Origin: Phaeodactylum tricornutum CCAP 1055/1
Taxonomy: Eukaryota > Bacillariophyta > Bacillariophyceae > Surirellales > Neidiaceae
Assembly: GCF_000150955.2 (NCBI RefSeq)
Contig: NC_011671.1
Location: forward strand, 1-64,000
Reading direction: 5' to 3'
Length of the DNA: 64,000 bases
Both the position numbers and the translations under genes were made by a program. Shown one piece after another: positions 9,355 to 19,059 of this stretch. The number at the start of each line of letters is the position of its first letter. Within the stretch, counting starts at the first letter, position 1. The notes below the pieces were generated by a model, which saw only the letters and a program-made list of their open reading frames with translations, searched no databases and was not told the DNA's origin.

Positions 9355-9775
9355 AATTCGCAAAGAACAACAGAAAGCTGTATGCCGGACGTCGGCAAGT
9401 TAGGTATCCCAGAGGAGTAGCTCTAACCCTATTTGATATCCCAGAGGGAATAGGTGATATCCCAGAGGAAGGATATGATATCCCAGAGGGAATACACGAC
9501 ACAAACAATTCGCGGAAGAACAGCTGACTGTGAATGTGAAAGCTGTATGCTGGACGTCAGCAAGTTAGGTATCCCAGAGGAGTAGCTCTAACCCTATTTG
9601 ATATCCCAGAGGGAAACCCTGATATCTCAGAGCAAAACCCTGCTATCCCAGAGGGATTACTTAGACATCCCAGAGGGAAACCCTGCTATCCCAGAGGAAT
9701 TACTTAGGAAGAGTTTTTGGATAAAGTTTATACAGCAAGGTATATAGTTACTACTCTGGGATACCCCTCCCCTTA
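9355..9775 (+). repeat. Subtelomeric repeat, sub-family 2 (GGTATCCCAGAG array), partly duplicated
   Basis: Units carry TATCCCAGAGG cores, the first at 9403-9414 and again at 9568-9579. A segment of about 100 bp (9355-9450) is repeated at 9507-9615, so the array has an internal tandem duplication. The tail AGTTTTTGGATAAAGTTTA and the CTTA end at 9775 match the other sub-families. The anti-repeat CTCTGGGATACC (9754-9765) is the exact 12-bp reverse complement of 9403-9414 and 9568-9579. Confidence 0.87.
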
Positions 9776-9801
9776 GGATTTGGGGAAGTACGGTGAGACA
9801 A

Positions 9802-9842
9802 ATGACCCTAGAAGACATCTCAGGATGAGATGCTAGGGTCAT
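9802..9842. other. Long near-perfect hairpin next to a repeat end
   Basis: ATGACCCTAG (9802-9811) pairs with CTAGGGTCAT (9833-9842), and CATCTCA pairs with TGAGATG inside it, leaving three unpaired bases on the left arm and a tiny loop. It lies 26 bp beyond the sub-family 2 end. It could form a cruciform in DNA or a strong RNA stem. No coding frame uses it. Confidence 0.75.
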
Positions 9843-10271
9843 CACTTTTTTGTGCACATTGGATGATGTGCTCACTTGATTTTATTCTAAAGCACTTTGC
9901 AAGCTGTACTACTAGTCCTCTTGTGTGCTTTGTTAGACTTTGCCATGGCCATGCAATGGATGGTTTCCGCCGCAGCGGAACCGTTGGTCAAGCGACACAA
10001 CAACAATGAATGGAATCATAGTCCGGATATTGTAGTGCCAACGAACGGAGCACCACGCGGATATTAAAAGATATTGATGTACATTTGGTTTTACAAAGTT
10101 CCGTCCTTTATGGTATGAGGCCTCCACGGGCTTTGGCAACTGAACAACAATATCAAAAGCCAAGTATTTCTGCTCTACCTCCCCAGACACTATCAGAGCT
10201 GGCCATCTCTTCAAACACTCGAACACAACGAAAACAATACCTTTAATCCCGCTACCCCAGCGAAGAACGCT
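9843..10271 (-). other. Gene-poor spacer, possible transposase fragment
   Basis: A minus-strand frame at 10226-9933 is open for about 97 codons (F-E-C-L-K-R-W-P-A-L; later V-E-A-S-Y-H-K-G-R-N-F). It sits directly beside the second MULE-end relic and may be a transposon remnant. I cannot place it in a family. Confidence 0.3.
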
Positions 10272-10450
10272 GGGTCTGATAAAGTAGGAAACTGCAACAA
10301 TAGCGGGCTAGAATTGTGTCTAAGGAACCACTGGGCCATAGATACGTTTGTAGGTCTAAACGACGTAAAAGATAAAACTATAGACTTGCCCAGTAGACTT
10401 AGGGCTATCAAACCCCACGTGCTTAACGGGTTTTCTACAGAAGGCGACGG
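10272..10450. mobile_element. Second copy of the MULE-relic end module
   Basis: Starting at GGGTCTGATAAA, the sequence aligns with 1688-1850 in the same orientation (A-A-C-T-G-C-A-A-C, CGGGCTA and GACGTAAAA landmarks). On the minus strand both give related peptides beginning V-E-N-P or V-E-K-P. This looks like another remnant of the same DNA transposon, without the SWIM region. It is preceded here by ACGCT, whereas at 1688 it is preceded by a sub-family 1 repeat. Confidence 0.55.
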
Positions 10451-10715
10451 CAACTACAAAGTGCAGGGGGGAAAACTGTGGTGTTTCCTATGTCCAACCT
10501 TGCACAGACCTTTAAAATCAGACATCTCTCTAGTATGGCTACCATTCCTGTTCCAAACTTCCCGGCTCTGCTTTTCCATTTGATTCAGTTATGCTGGGGA
10601 ATATGTAACACAATGGCGGCATCCTAGCGCAAGGACGTTGGAGAGATTTTGTAGACAATGCCAGTTGTGTCATTTTCAAAGTTGATTAACTGTAAGCCAA
10701 TAATTGCGGATATTG
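10451..10715. other. Transition from subtelomere to unique DNA
   Basis: No repeat or gene recognised. It is the 3' side of the first host gene, which is read toward the telomere, and probably includes that gene's 3' UTR. Confidence 0.4.
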
Positions 10716-11354
10716 CTAAAACTTGTCGGGCCGCACATACTGGGTTGCTCCAGTCTTTTCGTTGTAATAATATGTTTCTCCACTTCCCATGTTTGTCACC
10801 ATATTCCAAGCAGATTCTTTACCTCCGGTTGGACTTCCGACAGCCGACGACGCAAGATTTCGAAAGGGTAGTTTAGGAATCAGGCCGGAAGAGATTCGTG
10901 CCTTGGCGACGCCAGCTTTGTCGGCTGCCACGTCCACATCAATGTGAGTTTGAATGACACCACTTACATCGAACTCCAAGTGACCGTTTGTGACAATATT
11001 CTGGACGGCCTTGACTTTATCCGATGGAGACTTGATCACAATCGAAGGATTTTTTATGGAACCATCTGGTACTTTTGTATAAGTACCAGAAATAAGCTTA
11101 CCAACAACAGGAAGATCCTGAATTTGAACGGAAATAGAGTTTGGGGGGAGAGCGTTTAGGGAAATTTGCGCCGCAGCGTCGGTTTCGGCAAATACTGGCT
11201 GAGAAGTTGTAAGAATAAGACCCAATGCCCCAGCTGCTGCTGCTGTTTTTGCTTGCTCAAACGGATTGAACGACGGCGATGGTTTCTGTGCGGATTGGTA
11301 CGCACCCACCACAGAAAATAGCAACGGTGCAAGTATAGCTGTTCTTCGCAACAT
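10716..11354 (-). CDS. Predicted thylakoid-lumen protein with WW-like C-terminus
   Basis: A 212-residue protein, the host gene nearest the telomere. A hydrophobic signal peptide (LAPLLFSVVGAYQS) is followed by a Ser/Pro-rich stretch and then a second hydrophobic segment (A-A-A-A-G-A-L-G-L-I-L) ending in Q-P-V-F-A before E-T-D. That layout matches an ER signal, plastid transit peptide and thylakoid signal with an AxA-type cleavage site. The middle (residues 70-160) is not recognised. The last 33 residues resemble a WW domain: W at about 183, Y-Y-Y-N, T-G-A-T-Q and a Pro near the end, but the second Trp is Tyr. The localisation is inference. No paralogue lies nearby. Confidence 0.72.
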   Translation of the reverse strand: MLRRTAILAPLLFSVVGAYQSAQKPSPSFNPFEQAKTAAAAGALGLILTTSQPVFAETDAAAQISLNALPPNSISVQIQDLPVVGKLISGTYTKVPDGSIKNPSIVIKSPSDKVKAVQNIVTNGHLEFDVSGVIQTHIDVDVAADKAGVAKARISSGLIPKLPFRNLASSAVGSPTGGKESAWNMVTNMGSGETYYYNEKTGATQYVRPDKF

Positions 11355-12061
11355 AATAGATAGTTTTTTTTAATACGCACGATCACTCAAACACCATTCA
11401 AAGCAACAAGCTCAAGCTGGATCGATGGGCAGCCGACAAACGATAAGATAGATGAAAGTCTGTGACTCATAAAGTGCATGCGGCCACACGTACCGATTTC
11501 CAAATCGGAAACCAACCAACCGATGGCATTCATGATCTTTCCCAACTTCAACAGGTACATCACAGGATTTAGAGTCTTGTTTGACCTCACGAAGGCCAGG
11601 CTGACTGGGAATATCCCGTCTCCCAAAGCGTCTAGCCTTAGTCAGGTAGTTTGTCTGCTAGTAGAGAGAGACAGAGCACACATAGCGACAATCAATTCCA
11701 CCTTGTCCGGCCACAGATATCAATTTTTTACGAAAGAACACGTCAAGGTCTATCCGAAACTCTGGTTTGCAATAGCAGCAGCGTTTCCGATAGGACAGCG
11801 CAAGAAGACCCAACCCAGGTGTTAGCGAACTATTCCAGTCTATTGTCAAGTTATATTGCCTCCTTCGTGGCCCCGGCACAAAGTGGCCGATCGACAGAAC
11901 CCGGGTTGTCCCTCTCACAATCGATTTGACAGTCAGCTTGCAGATTGCGCAATTTTTTGGGGCGCCGTACACAAACGCGGCACACACGCTTCCAATAACC
12001 TTCGATTACACCACGCATATATCCCATTTCTCCAAGCAAGAACAGATAGTGAAGAAACGCG
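11355..12061. other. Intergenic region between divergent genes
   Basis: This is the shared upstream region of the lumen protein (minus) and the FtsH-like gene (plus). Overlapping frames on both strands (for example 11478-11825) show no family signal. A TTGACAGTCAG word lies near 11928, matching the recurrent ACAGT motif seen upstream of other genes. Confidence 0.4.
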
Positions 12062-13965
12062 ATGACGGCTGAACGCTTAATAGCTAGCGCTGTCATTATT
12101 CTGTACGTGGCCGCAACATCTTCTGCGTTTCGCATTCAGCCTACAAGGCGTCGGTTCAATCGGTCGCTTCTTCCGTCTATCTATACAACCACTTTAAATG
12201 TACGGTTCCAAAGCTCGGGGTTGACTGCTAGAGATTCCATTCCGCCCGCCTTTCGGCAAAGCGTCAAAGCGAATCTTTCTACAGATAATTTGGGATCATC
12301 GAGGCAGGAAAACGGCCGTCCCAATCCCAGGAATCGCATCGCTCAGGCCGTCAAAAAGATGATTTCGGCTCAATCGCGCTTTGTATCGCGCTTTCGGCGT
12401 CTTTCGAAACGAGCACAAAGAATCGTGATTGCGCAAATGATTATATTATCACTGTTTTGCGGAACGGTTGCCAAGAGCGCCTTCACTACAAGTTCGCCCC
12501 CGCCACCAATTGAAATTGCCTACAGCTCCTTTCTTGACCTCGTTGAGCAGCAGTCTCTATCAAACTCAAAAACAACTGGTTCCAAATCGACGGCTCTTTC
12601 CGCTCCAACTCTCGATCAAGTGCGTGTCGGGAACGATCGTATCGTGTATCGACTTTCCCGGCAACAGCTTACCGAGCATGGAGAAACATACTTGAAAATA
12701 ATTGGTAAAAGCCCGAAGGCCTCTCAACTGGCCAAACTGCAGTCGCGTCCTTACTTGACAGCCTACACTCGGAAGATTCCAGCAACCATTGAACTACAAA
12801 ATCTCTTTCGCGCACATGACATTCCCTTTACAGCTGCGGCCCCTCCGCGGTCTTCCGCACTTATCATGGCTCTCCGCTCCTTCATGGTTGCCTTTTACTG
12901 CCTAATCCTTTTTCGCCTGTATCAGAGCATAAGTGGAGCGTCCGGGGCTGGCAATAAAGATGTCCCTGGAAAACTTGCATCTTCCGATCTTCCTATGGCA
13001 AGCTTTGAGGAGATTCAAGGAATTGACGATGCTAAGCTGGAAGTCATGGAATTAGTGGACACATTGCGAAACCCGGAAAAGTACGCCATTTTAGGTGCCC
13101 GAGCACCTACAGGTAAGTTTCTGTTGCTGCATGTGGTACATCGGGTCTAATGTGTTGACTTGAGGTCTCAATGCTATCCGTGTCTTTGTTAGGACTGTTG
13201 CTTGAAGGACCTCCCGGTACGGGAAAGACAATGTTGGCCAGGGCGACCGCTGCTTCCGCCGGTGTTCCACTATTGTACTGTTCTGGTAGTGACTTTGTTG
13301 AGATGTTTGTTGGTCGGGGAGCTGCTCGGGTGCGTAAACTTTTTGAACGAGCAGCGCGTCTGTCGCCGTGCATTATTTTTGTGGACGAACTTGACGCACT
13401 TGGCAAATCTCGCGATGCCGGCGGTGGAATAGGACCCTTTTCACGAAGTAATGACGAAGCTGAGCAAACTTTGAATCAGCTACTAGCATGCATGGATGGA
13501 CTTGATAGCTCCAGGAGGATTTGTGTGCTGGCTGCAACAAATCGAAAAGACGTACTAGACTCAGCGTTGATTCGTCCGGGACGGTTCGATCGCATTGTTA
13601 AATTGAAACTGCCGGACACAAACGGCCGTGAAAATATTTTGCGAGTGCATTGTACAAAGTTGCCCGGCTTTCAAGAAGGATCCGGAGTCGACTCGAATCG
13701 GACAGGGTCGCTTGGAAAGGGTAGGAGAGTCGATTTGGCCGCGATATCTGTAATGACGGAAGGGTTCAGCGGCGCCGAGCTGGAATTTTTGGTCAATGAA
13801 GCCGCAATTCGGGCCGTACGACGAGTTAGCTCTGCCCTCGCCCAGAACCAACACGCCAATGACATTGTTCCTCATGTCGAAGCCGAAGACTTTGAAGCAA
13901 GCTTAGCGAATTTTTACGAAACTCGAAAGAGCAAAAAGGGCGTTTGGAACAATGTGTTTAAATAA
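12062..13965 (+). CDS. Plastid FtsH-like AAA ATPase lacking the protease domain
   Basis: Two exons, 12062-13112 and 13193-13965; the 80-bp GT-AG intron splits the Gly codon just before the P-loop region ([15 protein letters not shown]). The spliced protein is 607 residues. The N-terminus has a signal peptide ending A-T-S-S-A-F, like the diatom ASAFAP plastid motif. Two membrane segments flank an FtsH-type external region. The AAA module has Walker A (GPPGTGKT), Walker B ([11 protein letters not shown]) and the second region of homology (A-A-T-N-R, R-P-G-R-F-D-R). The protein ends after the AAA lid and has no HEXXH zinc protease domain, like plant FtsHi-type proteins. A structural or import-motor role, not proteolysis, is inferred. 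Confidence 0.85.
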
Positions 13966-14038
13966 ATATGTTGAGAATGCTAGAAATTCCTTTTGCGTGA
14001 CCGGTAACTTGCATGCTTGCCGAAACTATTTTTTCAAA

Positions 14039-14900
14039 TTATTGTTCCTTCGATGATTTCCCGTAGTTTTCGGCGTCTGTTTTGGCAATGAGATAACATG
14101 CGGATGCAAGCTGCAATACGTTGACAGCCTGTTTCGCAACACATCCAGGAATGCAACCAGCAAGAAACACTTTGACAGCAACGTCGAAGATCCCAGTACT
14201 ACCATTCATATGGACAAGCGCATACAACGCAATGTACGTGAACTCGGCGCCAACACACAGGTAGCCAAAGAACCTTTTTAGGATGAATAGTAATGAGACA
14301 AGAGTGAGACATGCATGCTAGAATGGCTCGCCTTCAAGATAAGCGTTTAATTTATTCTTACCAGTAATATTTGTAGAACCAACGAACTAAGATGTGTCGA
14401 TCAGCATTCCCTTCGTCGCTCTTATGGTGCAGTCCTACTGCCAAGGAACTGTACATTTGACACCAATGAGAGCTAATATCGAGGAGCATAAGGAAGAGGA
14501 AAAGAAGTCGAAATGCTGGAACGCGTAAGGCTGTGTCGATTTGGCCAAAATCTCCGGCCAAAACATAAAGCAGCCCTAAAGTGCTGCAACGATCCGTGAC
14601 CATATCGAGGACGCTACCGAAGGTGCTGGTTTGATGGAACGTGCGGGCCGCAATTCCGTCAACGAGGTCGCCAGCAAAATTCGCAATATAAAGAAGGATC
14701 GCCGACGCCCAATGTTCCGGAAACACAACCATGACAACAAAGCTCGTTAGGGCAGCCAATATTCGAGCATATCCAATCAAGTTTGGGATGAAAAGAAGAA
14801 CATCTTGAGTGGTCCGGATTTTCGTCATGTTTGTATTGTGTTTGCTGACATTGACAGTGAAAAATGAATGGGAATCAGAGTAATTTTCAAAATTATCCAT
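14039..14900 (-). CDS. Phosphatidylinositol synthase (CDP-alcohol phosphotransferase)
   Basis: Catalyses transfer of phosphatidate from CDP-diacylglycerol to myo-inositol in the ER. Exon 1 is 14900-14362 and exon 2 is 14273-14039; the 88-bp intron splits a Trp codon (K-Y-Y-W-F-F-G-Y-L). The CDP-alcohol signature D-G-I-A-A-R then G-S-V-L-D-M-V-T-D is complete, and F-I-P-N-L-I-G-Y-A-R matches eukaryotic PI synthases. Several membrane helices are present. With the ATG at 14900 the protein is 257 residues; the ATG at 14828 gives 233, nearer the family's usual size. The open frame extends further upstream only through a GTG. Confidence 0.9.
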
Positions 14901-15091
14901 TCCACTTGACAGTGAGTTGACTCCAGAGAGGGACTCAGTCTGTCTGGCTCTCAGCACATATGACTAACAGTGAAAGTAGACAAAATACAATAGGTATATT
15001 GTGGCTACTCACAGTCAAATACACAGTTGATATTAAGTATACAGGTAGTTGCAATACTATATCTATCAGCATCATTTTAATGACAGAGTCA

Positions 15092-16540
15092 CTAGCGTTT
15101 TGGGGAGAAGAGGAAGTAGTTGAGTCCAACAAACGTCGTTAGTGCCATTCCAGCAAAGATCGCCAGGCCGATTAGTACTTCACTGTCTTGATACCATTCG
15201 AGCACATCGCTCGCAGCGTCCTTGTCGTCATCTCGATCGTCTATCTTGGTGGCAAAGCTAACTCGCCTCTTGAGATCTCCTCGCAAAGATTGCGTACTCT
15301 TTTCAGAGACATCCGAGCGAACCGAACGAATAGAGGGACTGCATGTTTTGGCACTATGTTTTGTCACTGGGTTACCATCTTCAAGCCCCGGAGCAGATAG
15401 CTTTGGTAACTTAGAAGGATTGTTGCTAAAATTGCCATCCTTCTTTTCGTCCTCTTTTGGCGTTGCATTTTTTGCTCCAAACATTGCTTGTGCTCGTTTC
15501 CTTTCCATTTTTCGCTCCACCTTGCGTCTTTCCAAGCAAGCCTTGTGCAACTTTTTAATTTCCCTTTCCAAGCTTTGCAATTGCTTGATGGAGGATTGTA
15601 AACTGGTGTTTTTGATATTTTCTTCACCTGTATATTTTTCGATGAACGAGTGCGCCTTTTTTAAAGAAGCAATTGCGTCCTCAGTGCTACTTTTTTCGGC
15701 CAGCGCACGTGCAATCACAATGCAACTCTTCACTCGCCATTCTCCAAACAGTTTTATATCGGGGAAACCATCCTTGAGCAGTATCCCATGAATTCGTTTG
15801 CCGTGTTTGTCTTCCAGCGCATCCATTAGAACAAGTGCGTTCCGCGCAAACTTTTCGGCTTCGTCCCATTGGTGCAGTTTGGTACAAGAAGTTGCTGCAT
15901 TGTTGCTACAAGTGACCATGACAACCAACAAATCCGCACGCATTTCGTTGGTGGAGTCCGCCTTGTGTTGGACATACCGAACCGCATCGACTGCTTTGGC
16001 GTAGAATTGCAAAGCGTCTTGGTAACGTTTGCCGGAAAATAGCCGGTTCGCTTCCTGCTTGAGTTCTTGGGCGTATTCAATCTTTTCGATAGTCGACATT
16101 TCGTATATCTGTTTCGATCGCACTACATTTACTACGTTCTTGTTGAGGTGGCACGTGACAGTCGATCGACCTGCCAGCCTCCAAGACGAGATCCGTACGA
16201 CTACTTGGTTCGTTTCCGGTCGCATCGCGGTTACTCGACCTCGACCGTATGGAGTTTCGACATCGTTTTGCTCTTCCGGGTCAATCGAAGGAAAGTCCGC
16301 GGACGAAAAGAGCGTGGCGGGTCGCACGGGCCCACTGCGAACTAATCTCGCAGCGGAGGCGCTGTTCGTATCGTTTTCTGAAGGTAAGTTCTTCCAGTCC
16401 AACAACTCGAGTTCTCGGCTCTTTATTGTCCCATCAAGATGAGGATCTATCCTTGACCTAACAACGAGTCCCCGACCATAAGGTGTTTTCACCAAGTACT
16501 GGACTTTGTCCTCGGGAACGTGACCGCCGTGCTCTTGCAT
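15092..16540 (-). CDS. Tail-anchored TPR protein
   Basis: 482 residues. The N-terminal third has two related stretches around T-P-Y-G-R-G (residues about 19 and 97), a duplicated module I do not recognise. Residues about 150-310 form TPR-type helices (Y-A-Q-E-L-K-Q-E-A-N-R-L-F; then a N-N-A-A-T-S-C-T-K-L helix), similar to the co-chaperone TPR of immunophilins. A charged coiled coil (E-R-R-K-V-E-R-K-M-E-R-K-R) follows, then a low-complexity linker and one C-terminal hydrophobic helix (L-I-G-L-A-I-F-A-G-M-A-L) with a short basic end. A tail-anchored adaptor on the ER or an organelle is likely; a chaperone-binding role is inferred. Confidence 0.75.
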   Translation of the reverse strand: MQEHGGHVPEDKVQYLVKTPYGRGLVVRSRIDPHLDGTIKSRELELLDWKNLPSENDTNSASAARLVRSGPVRPATLFSSADFPSIDPEEQNDVETPYGRGRVTAMRPETNQVVVRISSWRLAGRSTVTCHLNKNVVNVVRSKQIYEMSTIEKIEYAQELKQEANRLFSGKRYQDALQFYAKAVDAVRYVQHKADSTNEMRADLLVVMVTCSNNAATSCTKLHQWDEAEKFARNALVLMDALEDKHGKRIHGILLKDGFPDIKLFGEWRVKSCIVIARALAEKSSTEDAIASLKKAHSFIEKYTGEENIKNTSLQSSIKQLQSLEREIKKLHKACLERRKVERKMERKRAQAMFGAKNATPKEDEKKDGNFSNNPSKLPKLSAPGLEDGNPVTKHSAKTCSPSIRSVRSDVSEKSTQSLRGDLKRRVSFATKIDDRDDDKDAASDVLEWYQDSEVLIGLAIFAGMALTTFVGLNYFLFSPKR

Positions 16541-17012
16541 GCGTCGAAATAGTTTACGTGACGAGGACGGTAAGGCGTAGACGATGCCTTTTCAGTTGTA
16601 TCAGATAAGGACTGTATATCGATGCGGGCTGTCCTTGGAAAGCTCGAACTTCACCAAAAACGGACCAGTCGCTGACACAACGACGGAAATAGAGCAAATG
16701 GGCAAACGAAATCGCTCCAATGTTCGTTGGGAGATATAAAATCCCGAGACGCTGTTTTTTCGTGGAGTCGAAGCAACTGGTAGACGACAGACCGCCAAAG
16801 CGAACGATGACTGTAAACCTAATTAGTTTATTTAGTATCGCTCGAGTTCTTTTTAACTCTCACGATTGGTTGCAGCTTCCATGCCTGTTGCTAATTTCAT
16901 GAGCTTTAAATTTATAGTGTATTGGGATAAGTGCCAAAGATTGGCGTCAAAAGCTATGCTATTAAAAGACGTTCTTCATCCAATGGACCCAATACCGCGC
17001 GCTTGTAGTTAC
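16541..17012. other. Intergenic region
   Basis: Lies upstream of the TPR gene and downstream of the transporter, both on the minus strand. On the minus strand it contains TATACAGTCC (about 16611) and TTTACAGTCATC (about 16808), resembling the recurrent ACAGT motif. No gene seen. Confidence 0.4.
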
Positions 17013-18187
17013 TTAATCTTGCTTTACGGTCTTGGGCGCCTTTGATCGTGGTGGATACATGGCGTGCAGATACAGACTAATTGCCGCCACTACACCTCCA
17101 AGGATTTGTTCTTGGGTGACACCAACATCGGGCTGCAAACCAGCCTGAATCAATCCTGATACTAGTATTCCAAAAATCAAAGCGAAGCCTTTCCGTACCG
17201 AACCTGCGTATTTCGTGACCAAACCCACCAGAATTCCACCTACACTGTTCACAACGATTGGAATAAATGTTGGTAAAGTCCAACCCTGCCAGAACCCTTC
17301 TCGCAACACATGCTGTCCGTCGGTAGAGATAGCGAGGCTGGCGGTGAGCACCAAAATACTCGCTACACACAGTTCCAAACTAAACAAATACGGATTGCGG
17401 CCACCTCCGGCAGTCGACTGTAAGTTGCTTTGTGAGAGCGCCCCCGCCAACCCTGAAATAAAGGAGGCGAGCAATATAGGCGCCACACCGTGGGTGTAGT
17501 GCTTCGCATCCCACGCGGTTGCCGAGGCAAAATTGTCTTCCCCAGGGTCATTCCCACTTTTCCTCGGCCCGCCAACGTGTGAAAGCATTCCCCAAACCCA
17601 ATGCACCGACACGATGCCTTCCATAATCAAGGCAGAGAGTAGTAGCAGCAGGAGTGCCAGTATTTGCGTCAAAGACTGCTTGCGTCCCATTACAAAATAA
17701 CAGCACAAGGCCGCAGAGAGCGTTTTCGTTTGGTTCAATACATTGAATGTCAAAGCATCCAAATTTTGGTACGCGACCAGAGCTGCCATGTTTTGTATTG
17801 CATACAAGACCGCTGGAACAGCGGCTACCGAAATCCATGTCCTCACCGACCATCCTTTGAATTAGATAAGAAGGTCAGACATTCTATGATGCGACCAGCT
17901 GGCTGAATATGCATCTCCACTGGCACTGTGAGCTATTGCGACTTACCGTTCAAGGCCGACTTTGTGGATCCCGTAATTTGCATCATGCTTAAAGCAAGCA
18001 AGCCCTTAACTAATTCCTGTATCAAAACTACCGTAGATCGTGTAATGTCAGGCGGTGTGAATCGTCTCGTCAAAATGGGTTGTAGCCCAAACTGCACCGC
18101 CAAGAGCAACATGTAGATTAGCGCACTTCGATCCAACGAGGGAGACGAGGAAGTAGAGTCTGAAGGTCCGGAAGACGACCTGCTCAT
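17013..18187 (-). CDS. Nucleotide-sugar transporter (SLC35 family)
   Basis: Carries nucleotide sugars into the Golgi/ER lumen in exchange for the nucleoside monophosphate. Exon 1 is 18187-17947 and exon 2 is 17854-17013; the 92-bp intron splits a Gly codon (A-L-N-G-W-S-V-R-T-W). The 360-residue product has about ten membrane segments and the family motifs V-P-A-V-L-Y-A-I-Q-N, N-L-D-A-L-T-F-N-V-L-N-Q-T-K near residue 110, and L-G-L-L-type helices to the end. A loop with G-G-P-R-K-S-G-N-D lies between the halves. The substrate cannot be told from sequence; similarity is to the UDP-galactose/CMP-sialate type. A CTCACAGTTATT word lies on the minus strand about 45 bp upstream of the ATG. Confidence 0.88.
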
Positions 18188-18324
18188 GGTATTATTAAAT
18201 CAACGTGGGTTACACCGACAATGAAATAACTGTGAGATCATACGTTGGCAGTCTCGTCAACAGCGTTTCGCTGATTTCGTTGTGTTAGAATGGAACGTCG
18301 ACGGGATTCCCGAACCATCTCGAA

Positions 18325-18346
18325 GGGGGGGGGGGGGGGGGGGGGG
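18325..18346 (+). repeat. Poly-G tract of 22 bases
   Basis: An uninterrupted run of 22 G, about 140 bp upstream of the transporter ATG (poly-C on that gene's strand). The length may vary between strains or be misjudged by sequencing. Confidence 0.95.
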
Positions 18347-19059
18347 TCGTTTGTGTCGCTCCTTGTGAAAACTGCACCGATAAGCGCCCAAGCTAGCACA
18401 TCACTCCAGAGAGTGGATAGGAAAGCAAGGTGAGACACAATTAAGAAAAGAAACGGTATCATAGATAATGACCGGACTAGACTAAGACAATACGGAGGAC
18501 CGACAATTAACTTCTAGGTTTCTTGTGAGATAAATCCGTCCGCGTAACCTTATGTCCACGTGGAAGGAACTCCATAGTAGTTTCCCGCCACAGTCAGTCA
18601 CAATTCATCATCGCTATCCCACAAAAATAGGAGGAATGAACAATCCCAGTGTGACAATTGGATGAGCAAATATAACAAAAAGGTTAACTGCAAGGCTCTA
18701 ACTCTCTCTAGATGTGGTCCTAGGCCCATGAATATGCTTGCCTTACGTTTGAGATCAATGGTAGGCTGGTTACCAGCCTCCGATCTGGATCGGTTGTGGC
18801 AGGATTAGATGTAACGAGATTAGTCGAGACTGCCTAATCAAACTTGCTGTTAGTGCCGGAATGGTACGCTGTCCGCAAGTTTAGACGTTACAATGCTTCG
18901 TAGCACTTAAGTCGTGGTGTAAAACATAACAGCCGCAAATAGACTACCTATAAATTACGTTAATCTGGGCTGTGATTGCGAACGTAGTTGCATCAGCCCT
19001 GCACTACTGTACAACAAACAAACCATTTAGCACATTAAAACGGCGTAGACTTTTTTGAT
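18347..19059. other. Intergenic region, no gene seen
   Basis: About 700 bp without a supportable frame. It contains CACAGTCAGTCACAATTC near 18590, another ACAGT-type word. The right end is the 3' side of the secreted-protein gene. Confidence 0.45.

Noticed and set aside
294-10700. Search for reverse transcriptase, gag or long terminal repeats
   Set aside because: None was seen. The repeats are too short and differently built, and the recombinase region has no retroelement genes.
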